From the NCBI RefSeq assembly GCF_001661675.2, contig NZ_CP019602.1:1017501-1081500 (forward strand): a DNA stretch of 64,000 nucleotides, in the 5' to 3' direction. This DNA is from Croceicoccus marinus. GTDB taxonomy: Bacteria > Pseudomonadota > Alphaproteobacteria > Sphingomonadales > Sphingomonadaceae. The translations under genes were made by a program, and so were the position numbers. This document shows positions 21,022 to 30,499 of this stretch, in pieces (positions within the stretch are counted from its first letter, which is position 1; every line of letters starts with the position of its first letter). A model generated the notes under the pieces. The model saw only the letters and a program-made list of their open reading frames with translations, had not been told where the DNA came from and did not search any database.

Positions 21022-23634
21022 TCAGCCTTGGTACTGGTCCGCAGCCGGTCCGGCCAGCCAGTCTTCCATGATCGCGCTGACGCGATTGACGACCGGGCGG
21101 CGTACCAGCTCCGCGTGGGTGACGTTCAGCCGCCGGACGGTGATCTGCGGACCGGTAAGCACACTGCTCCAGCCCGAAAGACGGTCGGGATTGTTGAGAA
21201 GATCCGTCGGGTGCATCTTTTCCGCCGCCATCAGCAGGGTGGGGGCGGTGCGCCTGGTATAGCGCAGCGCGGTTGCCGCCTGCACCAGGCTGCCGACGAA
21301 TTGCGGATTCTCGCTGGTGATGAATTCCGGGATATACTTGGGCCGGAAACGCCCCAGCGTCTTCGGAAACCAGAAGCACAGCGACCGCGCCAGCCTGCGC
21401 GCCGCATGGTCGAGACCGTTGGTACGGAGCGACTGCCAGAATTCGTCCCGCAGCCAGGCGAACCAATGCGCCGGCGATGCGCTGCAATGCGCGATCTGCG
21501 CGTCGATGACGACCAGCCGCGTCTTGCGTCCGCGTCGTTCCAGCTCGCGCGCCAGCGCATAGGCCATGACCCCGCCGAACGAATAGCCGAGCAATGTCAC
21601 CTCGCCCTCGGGCTGCTCGTTCTCGATCAGCGGGATAAGGACGTCGACCAGCGTCTCGATCCGCGGCGTGCGGATCATCGCCTCGGCCTGCGGCAGGGAG
21701 TGCAGCATGATCAGGCGGCGATGCGCGATCAGGGGTTTCAGGCTGTCGTAATCGGTGTCGGTTCCGCGAATGCCGGGGGCGATGAAGATCGCTTCGCCAT
21801 CGGGATTGCCTTCGCGCGTGATCGGCACGTCGCGGTGGCGTTCGTGGCTGAGCGCGGTCGCCAGGGCGGCGGGGGTGGAGTGATGGGTCAGCAGATTGAC
21901 CGGAATAGGCCGGTCGAGAATATCCTCAAGCTCGAGCGCGATGTCGACGCACATCAGCGAATCTCCGCCCGCCGCGAAGAAATCCTCGTCCTTGGCAAAG
22001 GGGGCGCGGGACAAGGCGTCTCCGAACAGTCGCGCGATCGTCTCGGCCACGCGGGCATCGCCGGCAGGGGCGGGGGAGGAAGCCGTTTCGGCATTGTCGG
22101 GAGTGCTGTCGTGCGGCTGTTCGGTACCCAGCAGCCTGAGCGCGGCGCGGTCGATCTTGCCGTTGGGAAGGCGCGGTATGGCATCGACCCACACGATCCT
22201 GTGCGGCAGCATGCTGACCGGCAGGCGCCGGCGCAATGAAGCCAGCACGATGGCATCGTCGGGCGCCTTCCCATCGGCACGGGCGAACGCGATGAGGCGC
22301 AGGTCGCCGTCCTCCACCGTCTGGATCACGCTGCCGGCGTCCGTGATCCCGTCCATCGCCGCGATGGCATCGTCCACTTCGGCCAGTTCCACGCGGTGAC
22401 CGCGCAGCTTTACCTGATCGTCGATGCGGCCCAGGAATTCCAGCCGGCCCGAAGCCGCGATACGGCCCAGATCGCCGGTGCGATAGACGCGCGAATGGCT
22501 GAAGCGATCGAAGACGAAGCGGGCATCGGTCTTCACCTTGTCGCCGACATAGCCATGGGCAAGCACCGCTCCGCCGATGCAGATCTCTCCCGCCTCTCCT
22601 TCGCCGACCGGCTCGCCGCTTGCCATGTCGCGGATATGAAGCTGTGCCCCCGCTACGGGCACGCCAAGGTCCGGGCTCTGCGTCGATCCGCGTTCGATGG
22701 TGGCGATGGTCGTGCAGATCGACGCCTCTGTCGGGCCGTAATGGTTATAGATGCGGCTGGCCCGGCAAGCCGCGAAAATCTCGTCCGCGATGTCTTGGGT
22801 CAGCACTTCGCCGCCGCTGTTGATGGCCTTGACCGTGTCTGGGATGGCACCGGCACGCGCCAGCTGGCGAAGCGCGGTGGGAACCCCCTGAAGCAGGGTC
22901 GGATGTTCGTCGGCGGTGAATTGTTCGAGCGCGTCGTCCTTGAGCACGACGGCCCCTCCGCAAGCGAGCGGGGCAAAGATCTCGAACACCGAGGGATCGA
23001 AGGAGACCGAGGTGACCGCCGCCACCCGGTCAAGCTCGCCATCGCGGAAATGGCGGATCGATCCGAGGATATAGAAGCTGGCGTTATGGCCCAGCAGCAC
23101 GCCCTTGGGCCTGCCGGTCGAACCGGAGGTGTAGAAGATATAGGCGGGATCGTCCTGTTCGGTGCGCAGTCCGGGCGCCTCCTCGTGCTCCCGGATCGCG
23201 GAGGGATCGAGGCGCGTGCCGGTGAAACCCGCGGGAACGATCGCCGGGTCGGACGCGATCAGGACCTGCGCCGCGCTGTCCTTCAGCATGAAGGCGGCGC
23301 GATCTTCCGGCTGGGCGATATCGATCGGGACATAGACGCATCCTGACTTCAGCGCCCCGATCATCGCCGCGATCAGATCGATCGAGCGCGGCATCGCGAT
23401 GGCGACACGGTCGCCCCGCTGCAGCCCTGCGCCGATCAGCGCATTGGCGAAACTGTTGGAACGCTGGTCGAGCGCGGCATAGCTGATCACCTCGCCCCGG
23501 CGGATGATGGCCGGCGCGTCGGGCGTGCGCCGGACCTGTTCGCAGAACAGCGCGTCGAGCCGGACCGGGCTCGACCCGGCGCCGCTGGGCGGATTGCCTC
23601 GGTCTTGGGACGTGAATTCGAGCTGCGCGTTCAC
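21022..23634 (-). CDS. single-module NRPS-like enzyme: adenylation - carrier - thioesterase
   Basis: 870 residues with three domains. The adenylation domain (about 25-520) has core motifs YTSGSTGRPKG (168-178), NHYGPTEASI, YRTGDLGR and the catalytic lysine PNGKIDR. The thiolation domain has GGDSL with the phosphopantetheine serine at residue 559. The thioesterase domain has GYSFGG (S685) and a histidine in VTHAEL near the end. There is no condensation domain, so it should load one amino or carboxylic acid, hold it as a thioester and release it. Specificity-pocket residues read roughly D-P-F-Q-I-S-H-I-C-K by eye, matching no code I know. The GTG at 23634 is just inside the stop of the upstream gene, so the pair is translationally coupled. 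Confidence 0.85.
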   Translation of the reverse strand: MNAQLEFTSQDRGNPPSGAGSSPVRLDALFCEQVRRTPDAPAIIRRGEVISYAALDQRSNSFANALIGAGLQRGDRVAIAMPRSIDLIAAMIGALKSGCVYVPIDIAQPEDRAAFMLKDSAAQVLIASDPAIVPAGFTGTRLDPSAIREHEEAPGLRTEQDDPAYIFYTSGSTGRPKGVLLGHNASFYILGSIRHFRDGELDRVAAVTSVSFDPSVFEIFAPLACGGAVVLKDDALEQFTADEHPTLLQGVPTALRQLARAGAIPDTVKAINSGGEVLTQDIADEIFAACRASRIYNHYGPTEASICTTIATIERGSTQSPDLGVPVAGAQLHIRDMASGEPVGEGEAGEICIGGAVLAHGYVGDKVKTDARFVFDRFSHSRVYRTGDLGRIAASGRLEFLGRIDDQVKLRGHRVELAEVDDAIAAMDGITDAGSVIQTVEDGDLRLIAFARADGKAPDDAIVLASLRRRLPVSMLPHRIVWVDAIPRLPNGKIDRAALRLLGTEQPHDSTPDNAETASSPAPAGDARVAETIARLFGDALSRAPFAKDEDFFAAGGDSLMCVDIALELEDILDRPIPVNLLTHHSTPAALATALSHERHRDVPITREGNPDGEAIFIAPGIRGTDTDYDSLKPLIAHRRLIMLHSLPQAEAMIRTPRIETLVDVLIPLIENEQPEGEVTLLGYSFGGVMAYALARELERRGRKTRLVVIDAQIAHCSASPAHWFAWLRDEFWQSLRTNGLDHAARRLARSLCFWFPKTLGRFRPKYIPEFITSENPQFVGSLVQAATALRYTRRTAPTLLMAAEKMHPTDLLNNPDRLSGWSSVLTGPQITVRRLNVTHAELVRRPVVNRVSAIMEDWLAGPAADQYQG

Positions 23635-23638
23635 GCTC

Positions 23639-24310
23639 TCAACCGGCTTCTTCTCGGCGAGAATTCTGCAGCTGTGCCAGTTCGCGCTCTCCGTCGGGTC
23701 CGTGATGCGCGATGAAGGCGGCGCGAAACCGCGGATCGCCAAGCATGAAGGGAGCGTCCGGCAAGGTCATGTAACGAACGGCCAGGCTGATGACGGGCGC
23801 GTTGAGCGGCCGGAACCCGGGGTTGCGAATGCCGCCTTCCTCGCACCCGGGGAAGAACTGGCCGATCATCAGGCCGGATTCCACATAGTCGGGCTTCAGC
23901 TGCTTCTGGACTCGCTCGATCATGGCGGCATCCTCGGCCCCCTCAAGCGCGGAGAAGGTGACGACATAGGCGCGCAGCACGTGCGGGATGCCCGAACCTT
24001 CGCCCCACGCAAGAAAATCGCTGCGGACCCGCGCCATGATCTCGCCGATCTGCGCTTCCTCGCCGCGACCGGCGGAACAGTCGGCAAAGCGGATGCCGCC
24101 GGACGCGGATCCCTGTCGCGCGAATGGGCAGATCGGGCCCGGCCGGCCGAGATCGGGATGCTTGCTGGTCAGATGGCGCGACACGAAGCAGGCCATCCTG
24201 GACAGCGCATCATGCGCCTTGCCCTGGTCATCGGACTCGACGATTTCGCGCACCGTTCTGAACGGCGAGATGGCCGCGGGCTTGATCGGAATCCGCGATT
24301 GTATCGTCAC
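23639..24310 (-). CDS. DUF6875-like protein coupled to the NRPS-like gene
   Basis: About 223 residues of unknown function. The central stretch HPDLGRPGPICPFARQ, followed by IGQFFPGCEEGGIRNPGFRPLNAPVISLAVRYM and TLPDAPFMLGD, resembles the DUF6875 family as I remember it; a profile search would settle this. There is no signal peptide and no membrane segment. The C-x-F and C-E positions could coordinate a metal or cofactor, which is speculation. It ends five bases before the GTG of the NRPS-like gene, implying a shared function. The start is uncertain: GTG at 24310 is used, GTG at 24388 would add 26 residues. Confidence 0.6.
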   Translation of the reverse strand: MTIQSRIPIKPAAISPFRTVREIVESDDQGKAHDALSRMACFVSRHLTSKHPDLGRPGPICPFARQGSASGGIRFADCSAGRGEEAQIGEIMARVRSDFLAWGEGSGIPHVLRAYVVTFSALEGAEDAAMIERVQKQLKPDYVESGLMIGQFFPGCEEGGIRNPGFRPLNAPVISLAVRYMTLPDAPFMLGDPRFRAAFIAHHGPDGERELAQLQNSRREEAG

Positions 24311-24590
24311 TATATACCGACCCTTTGGTCCCGCTGCGTGGCGTTCAGGCGGCATGGCAGGCCAGGCGCCACGCGTCTGCCTTTCCACCGAACATTTTGA
24401 TGGTAGCCGATCCGGCGCGCTTTTGCGCTTGCGAATTCGGGTGTGCCATAACTAGCCAGAAAGATGTTGCTGTCAAAGGCACTAGCCGGCGGCGAACTGC
24501 GGACAGGGCGGATCCTGCGCCCCGATGCATTGCCGCGCCGCACCCAAAAAGCAATTTGATCTCGCCGCGCCGGCTTGCCAGATTGTCGCC

Positions 24591-25700
24591 ATGGATCAGA
24601 CCCGATTGACGCTCTACGGCCTGCCGCATTCGCTCTATACCGCAAGGGTTCGCGCCTATCTGCGCAAGCAGGGCATCGCCTATGTCGAGGTGCCGCCAAC
24701 GGATGATCGGTTCGCGGACGTCATCGTGCCGGCCATTGGGCGCGGGATTATCCCGGTAATCGAGATGCCGGGCGGCCGGATCATCCAGGACAGCGTCGAT
24801 ATCATCGACCATTTCGAAACGGCGGGGGCGCCGAAATGGTCCGCCTATCCCGCAGATCCGGCAGTCCGCGCCCTTGCGCATCTTTTCGAGCTATACGCCG
24901 TCGTGGGGCTTACCCGCCATGCGATGCATTACAGGTGGAGCTATCTGGAGCATCACGAAGCATTCCTGACCCAGGCGTTCGCGATCGGCGGCGATGAAGC
25001 GCGGGCGCAGGCGACAATGGGCCGCATGCAGTCTTATCTGCCGATGCTGGGCGTGAACGCCGATACGATCCCGGCAATCGAGCAGAGCTTTCACCAATTG
25101 CTGGAGGGACTTGAAGCGCATTTCGCGCGCCATCCCTATCTCCTCGGCAATCAGCCTTCTGTGGGCGATTATGCGCTGTTCGGTCCGCTATATGGTCACC
25201 TTGGGCGCGATCCCGTGCCGCTGGCGATCATGCAGGCCCGCGCGCCCCGCGTCTTCCGCTGGACAGAGAGGATGCATGCCCCCGACCTGGACATGGTCGA
25301 ATTCGGCGATCGCACGGGCGGGTTTGCAGGGGCGGGCGAACTGCCGGACACGCTGGGCCCCCTGCTGGACCAGATCGGCGAGGAGATCCTGCCCGACCTG
25401 CGCGACAGACTGGCGTTTCTGCGCAGTTACGTTGCGGACGGAAAGGCCAGGCCGGGCATGCCGGTCACCGCCAAACCCCACCAGCGCATCATCGGCGAGG
25501 TCGAGACTCAATTTCGCGGCATTCCCTATCGCGGAGGCGTGCAGCCCTATGTTTTCTTTCTGTGGCAGCGATTGATCGATGCCGCCGCCTTCGCACCGGA
25601 AGCAGAGGCGATATTCACAAAGCACGGGCTCGCCGGGCTGATCGAATGCGAACTGCCGATCCGCGTCGAGCGGCGCGATCATGTCGAGGTGTGGGGCTAG
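24591..25700 (+). CDS. glutathione S-transferase family protein, extended C-terminus
   Basis: 369 residues. The N-terminal thioredoxin fold has LTLYGLPHSLYTARVRAYLRKQGIAYVEV, then IIPVIEMPGGRIIQDSVDIIDHFE with the cis-proline (IPVIE) and the glutathione-contacting Q-D-S. A helical C-terminal domain includes HPYLLGNQPSVGDYALFGPLYGHLGRDP (N-capping box SVGDYALFG). About 110 further residues follow that are not part of ordinary 200-230-residue GSTs. The substrate is unknown. The ATG at 24591 fits the fold boundary; upstream codons are not GST-like. Confidence 0.83.
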   Translation: MDQTRLTLYGLPHSLYTARVRAYLRKQGIAYVEVPPTDDRFADVIVPAIGRGIIPVIEMPGGRIIQDSVDIIDHFETAGAPKWSAYPADPAVRALAHLFELYAVVGLTRHAMHYRWSYLEHHEAFLTQAFAIGGDEARAQATMGRMQSYLPMLGVNADTIPAIEQSFHQLLEGLEAHFARHPYLLGNQPSVGDYALFGPLYGHLGRDPVPLAIMQARAPRVFRWTERMHAPDLDMVEFGDRTGGFAGAGELPDTLGPLLDQIGEEILPDLRDRLAFLRSYVADGKARPGMPVTAKPHQRIIGEVETQFRGIPYRGGVQPYVFFLWQRLIDAAAFAPEAEAIFTKHGLAGLIECELPIRVERRDHVEVWG

Positions 25701-25781
25701 GCGCGACGAGGGCTGGCTCTGGAGGCTCGGCCATGATTTATGGCGCCAATGGCGCGTTTTCGTTCACTAAGCGACGAAAAT

Positions 25782-25858
25782 TGGTCGGGGAGAGAGGATT
25801 CGAACCTCCGGCCCCTGCCTCCCGAAGACAGTGCTCTACCAGGCTGAGCTACTCCCCG
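25782..25858 (-). tRNA. tRNA-Pro (anticodon CGG)
   Basis: 77-nt cloverleaf. The acceptor CGGGGAG pairs with CTCCCCG, the discriminator is A, and CCA is encoded. The D arm contains GCTCAGCCTGGTAGAGC. The anticodon stem CTGTC/GGCAG encloses the loop TTCGGGA (anticodon CGG), and the T arm contains GGTTCGAATCC. Confidence 0.95.
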
Positions 25859-25899
25859 ACCGGACGCGCCCGACATGCGGGCGGTGAGGCAGAGGCGCG

Positions 25900-25928
25900 C
25901 CTATAGGCGGGAGCGGCGGGGCTGGCAA
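25900..25928 (-). promoter_or_regulatory. putative promoter of tRNA-Pro
   Basis: On the minus strand TTGCCA is followed after 17 bases by TATAGG, ending about 40 bases before the tRNA 5' end. Confidence 0.5.
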
Positions 25929-26007
25929 GCGGGCAATTTGCAAGTTTTCATCCACATGCCGGGACACAGCCTATCCACAGGGTTTTGCCGGCGGGGGGAG
26001 GGCAGCG

Positions 26008-27018
26008 ATGACCCATCGGCTGGGCATCGGCGCGGCATCGGCTATGGTCGCGGCCATGGCTACACAGGCAAACATCACCGCTTCGCTCGCGCGCGCGAGC
26101 GGACATTACGAAGACCAGTATCTCGGCCTGATGCGCCGGGTATGGGAACATGGCAGCGAGCGCCGCGATCGTACCGGGGTGGGCACGCGCTCGCTGTTCG
26201 GCGAGACGATGCGGTTCGACCTGTCGGGCGGCGCCATGCCGCTGATCACGACGAAGCGGGTGTACTGGAAGACGGCCACGCGCGAGTTGCTGTGGTTCCT
26301 AACCGGGGACACCAATATCCGCCCGCTGGTCCGGCAACGCGTCGGCATCTGGACCGACTGGCCGCTGGTCAAGTACCGTGCCGCCACCGGCGAGGAGATC
26401 GGGATGGAGGAATTTTCCAACCGCATTGCCGAGGACGAATCGTTTGCCGCCCGCTGGGGCGAGCTTGGCCCTGTCTATGGCAAGCAATGGGTCGACTGGC
26501 CGGTCTATCTGCCCGCTGGGGACGGGCTCTATCGCAAGGGCGAGGGGGTCAACCAGGTCGCGCAGCTGGTCGACAGCCTCGCGAATAACCCGGGCAGCCG
26601 CCGGCACATCCTCGAAGGGTGGAACGTGGCTGAGCTGGACAGCATGGCCCTGCCGCCGTGCCACAAGACCTATCAGTTCCATGTCGCGGACGGAAAGCTG
26701 AACGGGCTGATGTTCCAGCGCAGCTGCGACATCGCGCTGGGGCTGCCGTTCAACCTGTGGTCCGCGGCGCTGCTTCAGGTGATGCTGGCGCAGCAGGTCG
26801 GGCTTCAGCCGGGCGAGTTCACCTGGATGGGCGGCGACGTGCATCTTTATCTCAATCACGCCGATCTGGTGGCGGAGCAGCTGACCCGCACGCCGCAGGG
26901 CGCGCCCAGGCTTACGATTCTGCGCAAGCCGGATTCGATTTTCGACTATCAAATCGATGATTTCGCAGTGGAAGCCTATACGCCGCAGGCCCATATCGCT
27001 GCACCCGTCGCGGTCTAG
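26008..27018 (+). CDS. thyA: thymidylate synthase
   Basis: ThyA, converting dUMP and methylene-tetrahydrofolate to dTMP. It has DRTGVGTRSLFGETMRFDL, RELLWFLTGDTNIRPL, the catalytic cysteine in LPPCHKTYQFHV, the dUMP-binding QRSCDIALGLPFN and the C-terminal AHIAAPVAV. 336 residues from the ATG at 26008, which has a good ribosome-binding site (GGGGGGAG). An ATG at 26056 would start closer to the usual N-terminus, so the first 16 residues are uncertain. An insertion of about 50 residues (VRQRVGIWTDWPLVKYRAATGEE region) between the folate and dUMP motifs matches the longer ThyA class. Confidence 0.95.
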   Translation: MTHRLGIGAASAMVAAMATQANITASLARASGHYEDQYLGLMRRVWEHGSERRDRTGVGTRSLFGETMRFDLSGGAMPLITTKRVYWKTATRELLWFLTGDTNIRPLVRQRVGIWTDWPLVKYRAATGEEIGMEEFSNRIAEDESFAARWGELGPVYGKQWVDWPVYLPAGDGLYRKGEGVNQVAQLVDSLANNPGSRRHILEGWNVAELDSMALPPCHKTYQFHVADGKLNGLMFQRSCDIALGLPFNLWSAALLQVMLAQQVGLQPGEFTWMGGDVHLYLNHADLVAEQLTRTPQGAPRLTILRKPDSIFDYQIDDFAVEAYTPQAHIAAPVAV

Positions 27019-27073
27019 AAGCGCGGGAAATCGCAAGTTTTCCGGCTTCGTCATTTTTCTGTTTTGAAAGCCG

Positions 27074-27102
27074 TTGACAGGGCCGAAAGCCTGCCCTAGT
27101 TG
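27074..27102 (+). promoter_or_regulatory. putative promoter of tRNA-Asp
   Basis: A consensus -35 TTGACA (27074-27079) is followed after 17 bases by TAGTTG (27097-27102), about 50 bases before the tRNA 5' end. Confidence 0.55.
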
Positions 27103-27154
27103 CGCGGCTCCCAAGGGGCGCACGCCTCCACGGACTGCCCCTTACAAGGCATAC

Positions 27155-27242
<88 letters not shown>

Positions 27243-27379
27243 GATTTTCAACGATATTATACTTCCCCTCACCGGGGTTCCCGAGTTCACCTGAACTTCG
27301 GCTTCATTCGTTGGCAATCTCCGCACCAGTCCAGATCGTCGCACTGACGGGCAGCTATTGCTGTCCTTGGAGGACGTAA

Positions 27380-28384
27380 ATGGAGTTGGGATACACAATC
27401 GGTCGGCTGACTCGGACTAGGGCCGACCTGACCAAATACTGGTCGTTCTGCATCCAGTGGCACAACGCTGAGGGTAAGCGCCAACGCTACTCGCTAGGCA
27501 CGACTGAAAGGGCAGAGGCGGAGGCTATGGCCCGCCAAGTGTGGGCATCCATGCAAACCGCCAAAGGGTTCGAGACTGTTGGCGACTATGTGACCGCCTA
27601 TCTGGACCTGCTGCCAGAGGGGCGCGATGAGAAGCGCAAGCGGGAAGCATGGCGGGCAGCCAAGCCCTTTTGGGCGGGTATCCGGCCTAGCCTTGTTGAT
27701 GCAGAAATGTGTCTTGCTTACGAGCAGAAGCGTGACCGCTCGGCCCACACCATGCGCCATGAACTTGGGCTGGTGAAGCGTGCGCTAGCATGGGGTATCC
27801 GTGAAGGTCATCTGGACAAGGCCCCCGAGGTGGTGTTGCCACCTATGCCCGAGGCCACCGTAGATCATCTGACCAAGGCCCAGTTCCGCAAGCTGTTGGA
27901 TGGCTGTGTTGCATCCCACATCCAACTGTTCGCCATGCTGGCAGTGACGACAGGTGGCCGCAAGACTGCCCTCTTGCAAGCCAAGTGGGATCAAGTTGAC
28001 CTTGATCGGGCCATCATCGACCTCAACCCTAAGAGGCGAACCCAGAACGGTAAGTATCGTGCGACCGTGCCACTTAACGACATGATCCTGCCCGTCCTCC
28101 GCGAAGCGAAGGAATCGGCCATGACCGACTATATAATTGAATACAACGGCAACCCCTGTCTCGACATCAAGAAGGGGTTTGCTGCCGCTGCCCAACGGGC
28201 CGGAATCAAGGCCCACCCGCACATGCTCCGCCATAGCGCGGCGGTGTGGATGGCCGAGGATAGGGTGCCGATGGGTGAGATTGCTGCACTATTGGGGCAC
28301 AGAAACATCAATATTACGACCCGAATTTATGCCCGCTATCACCCAGATCATTTGCGAAGTGCCGCAAGAAGTCTCTCTTGGTAG
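27380..28384 (+). CDS. tyrosine recombinase / island integrase
   Basis: 334 residues. The N-terminal arm- and core-binding part is followed by the catalytic domain from about 160, with R194 in TTGGRKTALLQAKW, the H281-x-x-R284 box (HMLRHSAA), H307 in LLGHRN and nucleophile Y317 in ITTRIYARY. It catalyses site-specific recombination between the tRNA-Asp repeat and the excised element. GGAGGA lies just upstream of the ATG at 27380. Location next to attL and matching polarity identify it as the integrase of this island. All catalytic residues are present, so it may be active. No excisionase gene was recognised next to it. Confidence 0.93.
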   Translation: MELGYTIGRLTRTRADLTKYWSFCIQWHNAEGKRQRYSLGTTERAEAEAMARQVWASMQTAKGFETVGDYVTAYLDLLPEGRDEKRKREAWRAAKPFWAGIRPSLVDAEMCLAYEQKRDRSAHTMRHELGLVKRALAWGIREGHLDKAPEVVLPPMPEATVDHLTKAQFRKLLDGCVASHIQLFAMLAVTTGGRKTALLQAKWDQVDLDRAIIDLNPKRRTQNGKYRATVPLNDMILPVLREAKESAMTDYIIEYNGNPCLDIKKGFAAAAQRAGIKAHPHMLRHSAAVWMAEDRVPMGEIAALLGHRNINITTRIYARYHPDHLRSAARSLSW

Positions 28385-28610
28385 GACCATAGGAGGGCAG
28401 GTTAAGGGGAATGTCAGCCCATAGATCTGTGGTGTTAGGTCGATCCATGCCTTCCCGCTTCGTTTCGTGTTTATCAGACCACGAGCGAGGTCGGGAAGTG
28501 CCACTTGTTACCGCATACGGCTCGATCAGAGGCAGCCTATCCCGCAAGCTCTTATCGGAAATAAGGTCCTGGAAACACTGACCCTGCCATATCCAGTCAA
28601 TGCTCCGTCC

Positions 28611-28832
28611 CTAAGTAAATTCGCTGACCAAGCGGACGATCCTCTGGCCGACCGGCATGAGGTTGTTGTCCCCCATGAACTCAATGAACGCAGGCTTGTT
28701 GAGGACCCGAGTCCGTAAGCCCGAGGCATGTGGAACACCAAGGGCGTTTCTCAGCTCCATTTTCTGAATGTCGTTGGGCCATCCGGCTCTCAGGTGCTGC
28801 TCAATATACTCGATGGCATTGTCAACATACGC
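28611..28832 (-). pseudogene. C-terminal remnant of an unknown gene cut by IS21
   Basis: Seventy-three codons in good reading frame end at TAG (28611-28613). The peptide runs AYVDNAIEYIEQHL at the IS junction through QKMELRNALGVPHASGL to PVGQRIVRLVSEFT. It has no start because IS21 begins at 28833. The same frame stays open beyond the TAG for another 98 codons down to 28314, overlapping the integrase 3' end in antisense, so the TAG may itself be a nonsense mutation. I do not recognise the family. It lies on the same strand as the serine-recombinase stub across the IS, which may have been the 5' part of the same or a neighbouring gene. Confidence 0.55.
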
Positions 28833-28945
28833 TGTTGATTTCCATTGAGAGCTGACCCGGGAGGGGCATAAATTTCCACTGAGAATTGACCCATGTTTTG
28901 ATCGTTCTCCTGGCTTGCAGGTCGGGAGATCCTGGAGTGATCGAC

Positions 28946-30499
28946 ATGGCGTTACTGAGTGTAATTCGACGCTGGCATTTCCGGCAGCACATCCCGATCC
29001 GTGAGATTGAACGGCGTACGGGATTGTCGCGCAACACGATCCGCAAGTATCTGCGGGCGGATACGGTGGAGCCGAAGTTCAAGGTCCCCGATCGCCCGAG
29101 CAAGCTGGACCCGTTTGCCGAGAAGCTCTCGGCCTGGCTGAGGATCGAGGCCAACAAGTCGCGCAAGCAGCGACGCACAGCCAAGCAGATGCACGCCGAT
29201 CTCGTGGCCTTGGGATACGACGGTTCCTACAACCGCGTGGCGGCTTTTGCGCGGACCTGGAAGGCCGACCGCCAGCGTGATGCCCAAACAAGTGGGCGCG
29301 GGACTTTCGTGCCGCTGATCTTTCAGCCTGGCGAAGCCTTCCAGTTCGACTGGAGCGAGGACTGGGCCATGATCGCCGGCAAGCAGACCAAGCTGCAGTC
29401 CGCACATACGAAGCTGTCGCACAGCAGAGCCTTCATTGTCAGGGCCTATCCGCTCCAGACCCACGAGATGCTGTTCGATGCCATGACCCAGGCCTTCCGG
29501 GTGCTGGGCGGGGTGCCGCAGCGTGGAATCTTCGACAATATGAAGACCGCGGTCGACAAGATCGGCAGCGGCCCAAGAGGATCAGGGAGGGCCCGGCAAG
29601 TCAACGCCCGCTTTGCGGCCATGGCGAGCCACTACCTGTTCGAACCGGAGTTCTGCAACCCGGCCGCGGGATGGGAGAAGGGTCAGGTCGAGAAGCACGT
29701 TCAGGATGCGCGGCGGCGACTGTGGCAGGCCCATGGTCCTTCCGGGCCGGCCTTCCCGGACATCGATGCGCTCAATGCCTGGCTCGAGGCGCAATGCATC
29801 GCGCAGTGGGGAGAGATCCCGCATGGCGTGCTGCCCGGCACCATCGCTGATGTGCATGCCGCCGAACTCGCAAGCCTGATGCCGCTGGGTCGGCCCTTCG
29901 ACGGCTTCGTGGAACACACCAAGCGGGTGTCGCCGACATGCCTGATATCCTTCGAGCGCAACCGCTACAGCGTGCCCGCTTCCTTCGCCAATCGGCCGGT
30001 AAGCCTGCGGGTCTATCCCGAACGCATCGTCATTGCCGCCGAGGGGCAGCTCCTGTGCGAGCATAGGCGGATCATCGAACGATCCCATGATCAACCGGGA
30101 CGGACGATCTATGACTGGCGGCATTATCTTGCGGTGATCCAGCGCAAACCCGGCGCCCTGCGTAATGGCGCGCCCTTCACCGAGATGCCGGCAGCGTTCC
30201 GCCAACTGCAGAGCCAGCTTCTGAAGCGCCTCGGCGGCGACAGGGAGATGGTGGAGATCCTCTCGTTGGTCCTGCACCATGACGAACAAGCCGTGTTGTG
30301 TGCCGTCGAACTGGCCCTCGAAGCCGGCGTCGCGACTAAGACCCACGTCCTTAATATCCTGCATCGCCTGATTGACGGCAAGGATGGCACGCCGCCCAGA
30401 ATCGATGCCCCGCAGGCCTTGACCTTGCAGTGTGAACCCAAGGCCAACGTCGCCCGCTACGATACCCTGCGGAATAAGGATCTTCGCCATGCGTCATGA
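28946..30499 (+). CDS. istA: IS21 transposase IstA
   Basis: 517 residues. An N-terminal helix-turn-helix ([19 protein letters not shown]), then a DDE/RNase H-type integrase core with [25 protein letters not shown] and the glutamate of [20 protein letters not shown]-terminal part contains [26 protein letters not shown]. The ATG at 28946 has GGAG nine bases upstream. It overlaps istB by 11 bases, as is usual for IS21. Confidence 0.94.
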   Translation: MALLSVIRRWHFRQHIPIREIERRTGLSRNTIRKYLRADTVEPKFKVPDRPSKLDPFAEKLSAWLRIEANKSRKQRRTAKQMHADLVALGYDGSYNRVAAFARTWKADRQRDAQTSGRGTFVPLIFQPGEAFQFDWSEDWAMIAGKQTKLQSAHTKLSHSRAFIVRAYPLQTHEMLFDAMTQAFRVLGGVPQRGIFDNMKTAVDKIGSGPRGSGRARQVNARFAAMASHYLFEPEFCNPAAGWEKGQVEKHVQDARRRLWQAHGPSGPAFPDIDALNAWLEAQCIAQWGEIPHGVLPGTIADVHAAELASLMPLGRPFDGFVEHTKRVSPTCLISFERNRYSVPASFANRPVSLRVYPERIVIAAEGQLLCEHRRIIERSHDQPGRTIYDWRHYLAVIQRKPGALRNGAPFTEMPAAFRQLQSQLLKRLGGDREMVEILSLVLHHDEQAVLCAVELALEAGVATKTHVLNILHRLIDGKDGTPPRIDAPQALTLQCEPKANVARYDTLRNKDLRHAS

